From Bacteroidales bacterium UBA7574 (GTDB lineage Bacteria; Bacteroidota; Bacteroidia; Bacteroidales; Paludibacteraceae): a DNA stretch of 5,002 nucleotides. The notes under the pieces were generated by a model. The model worked only from the letters and a program-made list of their open reading frames with translations, did not search any database and was not told the origin of the DNA. This document shows positions 1 through 5,002 of the stretch, one piece after another. The first letter of the stretch is position 1, and each line of letters opens with the position of its first letter. Where the stretch lies: assembly GCA_002479035.1 (NCBI GenBank), contig DLLA01000082.1, forward strand, positions 1-5,002. Direction: 5' to 3'. The translations under genes were made by a program, and so were the position numbers.

Positions 1-57
1 CGGTCTTGAAAACCGTTGACCTGCAAGGGTTCGGGGGTTCGAATCCCTCTCTTTCCG
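1..57 (+). tRNA. tRNA-Ser (anticodon UGA), 3' part, cut by window start
   Basis: The gene is truncated at its 5' end; the acceptor 5' strand and the D-arm lie before the window. The visible anticodon arm has stem bases 1-4 pairing with 12-15 around the seven-base loop CTTGAAA (5-11), which puts the anticodon TGA at 7-9 and reads UCA/UCN serine codons. A long variable arm follows, with 19-21 pairing with 28-30 (plus a G-U pair 18/31). This is typical of class II tRNAs such as Ser. The T-arm is GGGGG (33-37), loop TTCGAAT (38-44), CCCTC (45-49). The acceptor 3' strand is TCTTTCC (50-56) and G57 is the discriminator base, as expected for serine tRNA. CCA is not encoded (CAA follows), so it would be added by tRNA nucleotidyltransferase. 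Identity is assigned from anticodon and long variable arm together. Confidence 0.95.
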
Positions 58-62
58 CAAAA

Positions 63-100
63 GAAACGACTTGACAGATAATTGTTGGGTCGTTTTGTTT
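63..100 (+). terminator. Rho-independent terminator of tRNA-Ser, possibly bidirectional
   Basis: Bases 63-76 pair with 83-96 without interruption (Watson-Crick plus G-U pairs) around the six-base loop GATAAT. The 3' side runs directly into a T-rich tail (TTTTGTTT, 93-100). Read as a + strand transcript the stem is continuous, because its G-U pairs become C-A mismatches on the other strand, so it is best placed to end the tRNA transcript six bases after the mature 3' end. The - strand reading keeps a 7-bp outer stem (64-70 with 89-95) followed by a T-rich stretch, so it may also stop the operon that ends at 130. Structure was judged by eye; no folding energy was calculated. Confidence 0.8.
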
Positions 101-129
101 ATATACACCCGCATTACTATGTTCTGTAC

Positions 130-1131
130 TCAATGAGAGGGCGCAGTGGTGGAAAGAGAGAGTGGGGGGATGGTTCCCCAATGGTCAACAATGTAGTCCA
201 TAATACTGAATACTTCGTCTTTGGTTTCGGCGCGGAGGAGGGCGATGCGCGTTTGCTTGAAATCATAGAGCCCTTTGAAAACGGGTGAGGCAGCAAAGTG
301 GCGCCGGCTGTGGACGATGCCTTTGCGCTCGTCGCCTATCCAGTCGATACTGCGGAGGACGTGCTCTTTGAGTATGTCCACACACCATTGCATCGGTCGT
401 GGCGGCAGTAGTTCGCCTGTGGTGAGGTAGTGCTGCATATCGTCGAATATCCACGGGCAGCCGAAGGTAGCCCGTCCGACCATGATGGCATCCACGCCAT
501 AGCGTTCGAAGCACTCGCGGGCACGCTGGGGAGTGGTGACATCGCCATTGCCGATGACAGGGATGTGCATACGGGGATTGCTCTTGACGGCTCCGATATA
601 GGACCAGTCGGCATTGCCGCTGTACATCTGGCAGCGCGTGCGTCCGTGTATGGCAAGTTCGGCGATGCCGCAGTCCTGCAAGGCTTCGGCAAGGTCCACG
701 ATAATGCGGCTGTCGTGGTCCCATCCGAGACGGGTCTTGACGGTGACGGGCGTGTGTACGGCATCGACTACGGCACGGGTGATGGAGAGCATCTTGGGAA
801 TGTCACGCAGCAGCCCTGCCCCCGCCCCTTTGCCCGCCACTTTCTTGACAGGGCAGCCGAAATTGATGTCGATGAAATCAGGGTGCGCCTGCTCCACGAT
901 ACGTGCGGCATCCGCCATAGGTTCGGGTTCGCGCCCGTAGATTTGTATGGCTACGGGGCGTTCGTTGTCGGATATTTGCAGTTTGCGCATGGTGGATGCC
1001 ACGTCACGTACGAGTGCATCGGCATTGACGAACTCGGTATAGACGCGTGCGGCTCCGAACCGCTTGCAGAGCAAGCGGAAGGCAGGGTCGGTGACGTCCT
1101 CCATGGGAGCGAGGTAGAGCGGGTGGAGCAT
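130..1131 (-). CDS. dusB: tRNA-dihydrouridine synthase, DusB-type
   Basis: A 333-residue flavoenzyme that reduces specific uridines in the tRNA D-loop to dihydrouridine, using FMN and NADPH in the cytoplasm. An N-terminal TIM barrel (about residues 4-240) carries the Dus signature. It has the FMN-contacting APM at 8-10, QIYG at 63-66, INFGCP at 89-94 with the catalytic Cys93, KKVAGKGAGA at 96-105, VKTRLGW at 131-137, HGRTR at 162-166, GNGD at 194-197 and VGR at 218-220. A helical tRNA-binding domain follows (about 245-320, with RRH at 276-278). Length fits the family (about 320-350). DusB is chosen over DusA/DusC from close resemblance to remembered Bacteroidota DusB proteins; the exact target uridines cannot be read from sequence. 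The ATG at 1131 lies 5 nt after the stop of the phosphodiesterase gene, so this is the last gene of the operon. No clear ribosome binding site is visible, as is usual in this phylum. Confidence 0.95.
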   Translation of the reverse strand: MLHPLYLAPMEDVTDPAFRLLCKRFGAARVYTEFVNADALVRDVASTMRKLQISDNERPVAIQIYGREPEPMADAARIVEQAHPDFIDINFGCPVKKVAGKGAGAGLLRDIPKMLSITRAVVDAVHTPVTVKTRLGWDHDSRIIVDLAEALQDCGIAELAIHGRTRCQMYSGNADWSYIGAVKSNPRMHIPVIGNGDVTTPQRARECFERYGVDAIMVGRATFGCPWIFDDMQHYLTTGELLPPRPMQWCVDILKEHVLRSIDWIGDERKGIVHSRRHFAASPVFKGLYDFKQTRIALLRAETKDEVFSIMDYIVDHWGTIPPLSLSTTAPSH

Positions 1132-1136
1132 AGGGG

Positions 1137-3059
1137 CTACTTCTTGATGTCGGGGTAGGCGATACGGTGGTGGTTCATGGCAAGGATTTTCTCCTTGAAG
1201 ACGGCACGTATGTCTTCCAAGTCCTTGAATGACAGCGGCGTATCGGAGAACTGCCCTGCGCTGACCTGCAAGTCAATCATATTGTCCACCATGTCGGAGA
1301 CGGATTTCTCGGAGAACTCGGTGAGACTGCGCGAGCGTGCCTCGACAGCATCCGCCATCATGAGGATAGCCGCCTCTTTGGTAGTGGGTTTGGGTCCGGG
1401 ATAGGTGTAGTCGGCGATGTTGACTTCGGGCACGGGTTTGCCCTCGGCTTTGGCTGCATTTGCCTGATTGACAGCGGTATTGTAGAAATAACGCACGACG
1501 GATGTGCCGTGGTGTGAGCGAATGAAATGCACGATGACTTCGGGAAGGTGGTGGCGACGTGCGATGCGTTCGCCGTCGGTGACGTGGGCAATGATGACAC
1601 GTGCCGCCTCTTTGGTAGGCATAGAGAGAAGCGGATTGCAGCCGGGAACCTGGTTTTCCGTGAAATACTCGGGGTTAGCCATCTTGCCGATGTCGTGGTA
1701 GAGTGCGCCGGTACGCACAAGCAGTACCTTGGCTCCGATACGTTTGGCGGCTTCTGTGGCGAGATTGCTGACCTGCAGCGAGTGCTGGAACGTGCCCGAG
1801 GCTTTCTCTGCGAACTCGTGCATGAGGTCGGAATTGACGTTGGTGAGTTCGACAAGCGTGATACTGCTGACCAAGCCGAAGGTGCGCTCAAAGAGATAGA
1901 CAACGCCGTAGGCGCAGATGACAAAGATGGCGTTGATGAGGAAATAGATATAATAGTGGTAGTCAATATCGTGCATATCGCCCGACAGAATCATCACAAT
2001 GGCGGTGTAAACCACTGAATAGGTGAGGAATACCCACAGAGCCGTGTGTGCGAGTTGGGCACGCTGCGTCATGTCGCGCAGGCTGGCTACCGCCACCATA
2101 CCCGCTGACACCTGCAAGATGATGAACATATAGGGTGCAGGAACCGCCATGGAGACGATGAAGACGGTGATGAGGTTGAGGCAGACGGCAGTGCGGGAGT
2201 CGTAGAAGACGCGTGCGATGACAGGTCCCCACGCAAAAGGTATGAGATAGACCCACCCCACGGGCGCGTAGCGCAAGACGAGAAATGCCCCTGCGATGAT
2301 GATAGCCATGAGGAGGGTGAAGAAAAGCATATTGTTGAGGTCGTCCAAGAGTTTGCGGCGGAAGATGTACAAGTAGAGAACAAAGATACCTAACATTATG
2401 ATTATCAGCAGTCCGCACCCGATAGTGGACACGACAGACTGCGTGCGGGAGACGTCTTTCTCCTCCAATGCGCGGCGGAGCGATTCGAGAATCTGGTAGT
2501 CTTCGGAGGAGACAATCTCGCCGGTGTCAATGATTTTCTCGCCTGCCTGCACCATGCCCTGTGTGAGGGAGACCGAGGACAAGAGGCTGTTGCGCAGGTT
2601 GTCGGAGGTGACGGTGTCGTACACGAGGTTGGGTTGCAACTCCTGCATCGTGAGTTGGAAAGCCGTTTTGGGCGTGTAGATGTCGGCAATGGGTACGGCG
2701 GTTGCCACGCGGTTGTTGAGCACTGACACGCGGCTGCAGCCCGATGTACGGATACGCTCCATCTCCTCCAAGGAGACGATGTAGATGTCCTTTTGTTCGG
2801 CATTCGGGACGAAAGTGTAGCAGGGAGTATAATCGCTCAATGCTTCAGCCTGCTCGGCGGCAATCTGTTCGTTGGTCTTGTAGATGGGGAAGTCGAACTC
2901 TGCTGTCATCAGCCCATAGCCCCATGGTTGACCGACCTCGAAATGGTACTTGAAAGGCGTGCTGTACTTGGGAAACAGGTACAGGGTGATGGCTGCCAAA
3001 GCCAATAAAGAAAGCACTTGGCACGTGATACGCACGGTGCGGCTCATCTGGATTTTCAT
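1137..3059 (-). CDS. pgpH: 7TM-HD membrane phosphodiesterase (PgpH/YqfF type, likely c-di-AMP hydrolase)
   Basis: A 640-residue inner-membrane protein of the 7TMR-HD family. Family members such as Listeria PgpH hydrolyse cyclic di-AMP to pApA; that activity is inferred here, not shown. Residues 12-30 form an N-terminal membrane anchor. Residues about 35-205 are an extracytoplasmic 7TMR-HDED-type domain. Seven hydrophobic segments follow at about 210-232, 244-262, 266-283, 290-304, 308-325, 340-358 and 369-390. The cytoplasmic HD domain begins near 415 and keeps all expected metal ligands: His426, His455-Asp456 in YHDIGK, His492, His516-His517 and Asp570 (MMADAVEARS). The protein is shorter than the Firmicutes forms (about 700-720 residues), mainly in the outer domain. 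Two cysteines there (80, 108) could form a disulfide. The ATG at 3059 overlaps the tadA stop by four bases (ATGA), which suggests translational coupling. The pgpH symbol is by family resemblance. Confidence 0.9.
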   Translation of the reverse strand: MKIQMSRTVRITCQVLSLLALAAITLYLFPKYSTPFKYHFEVGQPWGYGLMTAEFDFPIYKTNEQIAAEQAEALSDYTPCYTFVPNAEQKDIYIVSLEEMERIRTSGCSRVSVLNNRVATAVPIADIYTPKTAFQLTMQELQPNLVYDTVTSDNLRNSLLSSVSLTQGMVQAGEKIIDTGEIVSSEDYQILESLRRALEEKDVSRTQSVVSTIGCGLLIIIMLGIFVLYLYIFRRKLLDDLNNMLFFTLLMAIIIAGAFLVLRYAPVGWVYLIPFAWGPVIARVFYDSRTAVCLNLITVFIVSMAVPAPYMFIILQVSAGMVAVASLRDMTQRAQLAHTALWVFLTYSVVYTAIVMILSGDMHDIDYHYYIYFLINAIFVICAYGVVYLFERTFGLVSSITLVELTNVNSDLMHEFAEKASGTFQHSLQVSNLATEAAKRIGAKVLLVRTGALYHDIGKMANPEYFTENQVPGCNPLLSMPTKEAARVIIAHVTDGERIARRHHLPEVIVHFIRSHHGTSVVRYFYNTAVNQANAAKAEGKPVPEVNIADYTYPGPKPTTKEAAILMMADAVEARSRSLTEFSEKSVSDMVDNMIDLQVSAGQFSDTPLSFKDLEDIRAVFKEKILAMNHHRIAYPDIKK

Positions 3060-3505
3060 ACACGTTTATGTTGAAAAAAGGTTTGTATCAATTCACGACA
3101 TTCGTCTTCCAACACGCCCGTAACCACCTGACACTTAGCATGTAAGGCACGTGGTGCGAAGAGTGCAAAGCCGCGTTTGGGGTCGGGTGCGCCATAGACG
3201 ACACGCGCTACCTGCGCCCAACCGATTGCCCCCGCACACATCACGCAGGGTTCGACGGTGACATACAAGGTACACTGCGGGAGGTACTTGCCGCCCAATG
3301 TCTGTGCGGCGGCGGTGATTGCCTGCATCTCGGCGTGCGCGGTAACGTCCTGCAGCGTCTCGGTGAGGTTGTGTCCGCGTCCTACTATTTGATTGCCGGC
3401 AACAATGACGCAACCGACAGGCACCTCGCCTGCGCGGAGGGCTTGCCGTGCCTCGTCAAGGGCAAGGCGCATATAGCGGATATCGTCGGTTTCAACGGGT
3501 TGCAT
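3056..3505 (-). CDS. tadA: tRNA-specific adenosine-34 deaminase
   Basis: A 149-residue zinc deaminase that converts A34 to inosine in tRNA-Arg(ACG), letting one tRNA read CGU, CGC and CGA. The cytidine-deaminase fold is marked by VPVGCV (28-33) and by TAHAE (55-59), where His57 binds zinc and Glu59 is the proton shuttle. EPCVMCAGA (85-93) supplies the other zinc ligands, Cys87 and Cys90. The downstream VVYGAPDPKRG (102-112) is typical of TadA and argues against a guanine or cytosine deaminase. Length and spacing match bacterial TadA (about 150-170). The ATG at 3505 lies inside the end of the upstream synthase gene (14-nt overlap), and its TGA stop overlaps the ATG of the phosphodiesterase gene, so it is co-translated within the operon. 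Substrate is assigned by family; a related nucleoside deaminase is the main alternative. Confidence 0.93.
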   Translation of the reverse strand: MQPVETDDIRYMRLALDEARQALRAGEVPVGCVIVAGNQIVGRGHNLTETLQDVTAHAEMQAITAAAQTLGGKYLPQCTLYVTVEPCVMCAGAIGWAQVARVVYGAPDPKRGFALFAPRALHAKCQVVTGVLEDECRELIQTFFQHKRV

Positions 3506-4229
3506 AGTCGTTTTGGGCTTGGATAAACAGGGGCAGTTGTTCGGGGTGGTGCTCGAAATGGTTGCCGATGACCACGATGTCCGCCCCTGCCCGGTAGGCG
3601 TCTGTCATCTGCCTTGTGGTACAAATTCCCCCACCCACAAGGAGCGGAACGCTTGTCTGTTCGCGCACGGCACGGATAATACCTCTGGAAACAGGCGTCT
3701 TGGCTCCGCTGCCAGCCTCTAAATATATAAGGTCTTTGCCCAATAACTCGGCGGCAATGGCAGTATGCACTATGGCGGAAATATCGGTTTGCGGCAAAGG
3801 AGTGCTGTGTGTGGTGCGCTGGGTGCTGCTGAAGTGTCCGCCATCGATGAGTATGTAGCCCATCGGGATGGACTCGATGCCCGATGCGCGAATGGCATAT
3901 GCCGCCCGGATATGCGGTTCGATAAGCACATCGGGTGTGCGTGCCGTGAGCAACGACAGGAAAAGGAGAGCGTCTGCCGCGGGGGTGAACTGCGCCACGT
4001 TGCCAGGGAAAAGCACCACGGGGCGCGTGGTGTGAGCGCGAATGAGCCCGATGAAATCGGCGAAATCTGCACATTCTGCGCGGGTGCTACCTCCTACCAA
4101 CACCAAGTCCACGCCGTTGAGATGCGGGAGAAGTGCCTTGCCTGCCGCAGGCTTCTCGGGGTCGAGAAGGACAGCCAAGAGGGGGTGCCCCGCAAGGTGC
4201 TGCGATTGGATATAGGACAGGACGCTCAT
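3492..4229 (-). CDS. pcrB: Geranylgeranylglyceryl/heptaprenylglyceryl phosphate synthase family (PcrB-like)
   Basis: A 245-residue TIM-barrel prenyltransferase that joins a prenyl diphosphate to sn-glycerol-1-phosphate through an ether bond. In archaea this is the first step of membrane lipid synthesis; in Bacillus the homologue PcrB uses heptaprenyl diphosphate. Family features are LLDPEK (21-26) with the Mg-binding Asp23, VGGST (45-49), FPGNVAQ (74-80), GYILIDGG (124-131), IYLEAGSGA (168-176), PLLVGGGI (195-202) and the phosphate-binding GADIVVIGN (215-223). Bacteroidota enzymes belong to the second (group II) clade, and members of it have been shown to make geranylgeranylglyceryl phosphate; chain length for this protein is not readable from sequence. 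The ATG lies 7 nt after the gldD stop and the 3' end overlaps tadA by 14 nt. The symbol follows the common annotation name; the family call is firmer than the substrate. Confidence 0.92.
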   Translation of the reverse strand: MSVLSYIQSQHLAGHPLLAVLLDPEKPAAGKALLPHLNGVDLVLVGGSTRAECADFADFIGLIRAHTTRPVVLFPGNVAQFTPAADALLFLSLLTARTPDVLIEPHIRAAYAIRASGIESIPMGYILIDGGHFSSTQRTTHSTPLPQTDISAIVHTAIAAELLGKDLIYLEAGSGAKTPVSRGIIRAVREQTSVPLLVGGGICTTRQMTDAYRAGADIVVIGNHFEHHPEQLPLFIQAQNDYATR

Positions 4230-4236
4230 CGTTGTC

Positions 4237-4806
4237 TTAGGGCTGCTGCCACGTGAAGGACTCCATCAGGCGGCGCACATCAGCACGCATGTAGTCATAG
4301 ACAGGCGCGAGGGAATCCTGATTGGGAATGGTGTTGCAATAGACGGCACCCCTGAAGAAATGCCGCACAGAATCCGTCAGATAGAACTGAATAGGCGTTG
4401 CGGTGTTGCCGTTGAGTTCGTAGTACACACCCCAGACGCGCGCATCGGGGTTCTCGAATCCCTGTTCGGGAATAGAGGTGGCTATGGTGGCATGTTTGTA
4501 GAGGAACTCCTGCGCGTCCCGCGAGAGTGCGCGGAGATTGCCGTGAACGGGCTTGTAACTGCAATGGATAGTGGTGTTGAGCCTCGGGTAGTCGATGTCT
4601 ATCCAATAGGCATCGCCCTTGTGGCTGTGCGGGCGCACCGTGGCATTGTCTGAGAGAGAAAAGGCATACGGGTACCCCTGCGGGGCATACTGCGTGTATG
4701 CCGTGTCGGGAATGGCGATACGGAAATAGCCGTAGGGCTTGGGGACCGCACGCTGCCCGCACCCGATAAGCAGTGGGAAAATGGCTATGAGGATGATTTT
4801 CTTCAT
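4237..4806 (-). CDS. gldD: Gliding motility / type IX secretion-associated lipoprotein GldD
   Basis: A 189-residue lipoprotein. GldD is required for gliding in Flavobacterium johnsoniae; its biochemical role is unknown, and homologues also occur in Bacteroidota not known to glide. The signal peptide (residues 1-15, two lysines then a hydrophobic run) ends in the lipobox LIGC with Cys16 as the lipidated residue. The mature part has the family pattern: PKPYGYFRI (22-30), IHCSYKPV (80-87), NLRALSRDAQEFLYKHA (90-106), the QFYLTDS motif (140-146) with FRGAVY (151-156), and PNQDSLAPV (161-169). The start at 4806 is chosen over an in-frame ATG at 4836 because it places the signal peptide at the N-terminus and because the predicted -7 promoter box (4826-4833) lies between the two. 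The residues after Cys16 (GQRAVP) lack the acidic surface-export signal known from some Bacteroidota lipoproteins, so a periplasm-facing position is more likely. It is the first gene of the operon. Confidence 0.9.
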   Translation of the reverse strand: MKKIILIAIFPLLIGCGQRAVPKPYGYFRIAIPDTAYTQYAPQGYPYAFSLSDNATVRPHSHKGDAYWIDIDYPRLNTTIHCSYKPVHGNLRALSRDAQEFLYKHATIATSIPEQGFENPDARVWGVYYELNGNTATPIQFYLTDSVRHFFRGAVYCNTIPNQDSLAPVYDYMRADVRRLMESFTWQQP

Positions 4807-4825
4807 TGCAAATGACAATTGCCGA

Positions 4826-4856
4826 CAAAGGTACAAAAAAACATATAATTGTGCAA
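4826..4856 (-). promoter_or_regulatory. Bacteroidota-type sigma promoter for the gldD operon
   Basis: On the - strand, TACCTTTG (4833-4826) matches the Bacteroidota -7 consensus TAnnTTTG exactly. A TTG (4856-4854), matching the -33 element, lies 20 bases upstream, within the expected 19-21 spacing, and the spacer is AT-rich with a T7 run. Transcription should start a few bases downstream, around 4819-4821, leaving a leader of roughly 12-15 nt before the gldD ATG at 4806. No ribosome binding site is recognisable in that leader. This is the only promoter with both boxes that I found ahead of the five-gene operon. Confidence 0.75.
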
Positions 4857-4905
4857 CTTATTCGTTTTCATAACCATGGCAACCGCACCGAAAGTTGGCA
4901 TTTTT

Positions 4906-4937
4906 TATGTATTGCACGGTAGTATTATTGTACTTTG
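4906..4937 (+). promoter_or_regulatory. Weak candidate for a divergent + strand promoter
   Basis: TACTTTG (4931-4937), followed by C, resembles the Bacteroidota -7 box but is one base short of TAnnTTTG; aligned on TTTG the eight bases are GTACTTTG. A TATG (4906-4909) sits about 21 bases upstream where TTTG would be expected, within AT-rich DNA. If real, it would drive a transcript starting near 4943-4946 that leaves the window on the right. Neither box is a full match, so this is a suggestion only. Confidence 0.28.
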
Positions 4938-4955
4938 CGTTATTAATAGCATCGC

Positions 4956-4985
4956 CGGGGACGCGGACGCCCTGCGGGGTCCCTG
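4956..4985. other. GC-rich inverted repeat at the right edge, function unknown
   Basis: Bases 4956-4962 (CGGGGAC) pair with 4979-4985 (GTCCCTG), with one G-U pair in a + strand transcript, enclosing 16 bases that are also GC-rich. The segment 4953-5000 is clearly richer in G and C than the AT-rich DNA on its left. It could be the start of a structured RNA, a leader, or part of a gene that continues outside the window. I recognise no RNA family in the visible part. Confidence 0.35.
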
Positions 4986-5002
4986 CAAGTCCGTGGACGT
5001 AG

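Noticed and set aside
1..129. The tRNA-Ser 3' end as an integration site for a mobile element.
   Set aside because: No integrase gene and no repeat of the tRNA 3' end was seen elsewhere in the window; the neighbours are housekeeping genes.
82..288. A 68-codon + strand frame starting inside the terminator.
   Set aside because: It begins in the hairpin loop and runs into dusB antisense; no translation signal and no recognisable product.
430..1158. A 242-codon open frame on the + strand opposite dusB.
   Set aside because: It lies entirely antisense to a gene with all Dus motifs, has no promoter, and its product resembles no family I know. It is a product of the codon bias of dusB.
1527..2018. 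A 163-codon + strand frame opposite the HD-domain gene.
   Set aside because: Antisense shadow; the - strand frame has every catalytic motif.
2381..2388. TATCTTTG on the - strand, a perfect -7 box inside the HD-domain gene, as an internal promoter.
   Set aside because: The base triplet 20 nt upstream is CTG, not TTG, and the site lies within coding sequence for the membrane region. A chance match is likely.
3765..4256. A 163-codon + strand frame opposite the PcrB-like gene.
   Set aside because: Antisense shadow of a gene with full family motifs; no separate signals.
4876..5002. A + strand frame from ATG 4876, open for 42 codons to the window edge.
   Set aside because: The region is AT-rich then GC-rich with no consistent codon character, no promoter of its own was found upstream, and the peptide is not recognisable. 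It is kept only as an alternative reading of the right edge.
4857..5002. A - strand open frame entering from the right edge and ending with TAA at 4857-4859, possibly the tail of an upstream gene.
   Set aside because: About 47 codons with no recognisable motif, crossing AT-rich DNA that looks intergenic. A gene ending one base from the -33 box of gldD is possible but unsupported.

Overview
The window looks like a housekeeping stretch of a Bacteroidota chromosome, most likely Bacteroidales-like. The evidence is a GldD lipoprotein gene, a PcrB/GGGP-synthase-family gene, a DusB of the form with 'APMEDVTDP' and 'YTEFV' motifs, no recognisable Shine-Dalgarno sequences, and a promoter matching the Bacteroidota primary-sigma pattern (TTG, 20 bp, TAnnTTTG). 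The tRNA gene does not encode its CCA end. Genus cannot be fixed from the sequence.

Layout. Bases 1-57 are the 3' part of a tRNA-Ser(UGA) gene on the + strand, followed by a strong stem-loop terminator (about 63-100). From 130 to 4806 there are five tightly packed genes, all on the - strand. In transcription order they are gldD (4806-4237), a geranylgeranylglyceryl/heptaprenylglyceryl phosphate synthase gene, pcrB-like (4229-3492), tadA (3505-3056), a 7TM-HD phosphodiesterase gene of the PgpH/YqfF type (3059-1137), and dusB (1131-130). Junctions are +7 nt, -14 nt, -4 nt (ATGA) and +5 nt, so this is almost certainly one operon. A promoter just upstream of gldD (4826-4856) would give a very short leader. 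The operon runs into the tRNA-Ser gene convergently, and the hairpin between them can plausibly stop transcription from both sides. The rightmost ~145 bases hold no recognised gene: an AT-rich part with a weak + strand promoter-like motif is followed by a GC-rich segment with a hairpin, cut by the window edge.

How the genes relate. Two products act on tRNA (TadA makes inosine at position 34; DusB makes dihydrouridine in the D-loop). One is a predicted membrane c-di-AMP phosphodiesterase, one makes a glycerol-1-phosphate prenyl ether, and one is a lipoprotein linked to gliding motility and type IX secretion. They look like a growth-related housekeeping cluster, not a dedicated pathway. I see no mobile element, CRISPR array, toxin-antitoxin pair or defence system, and no clear candidate for a new system. 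The items most worth a second look are the unexplained right edge, the archaeal-type lipid enzyme, and the coupling of the predicted nucleotide phosphodiesterase to tRNA modification genes.
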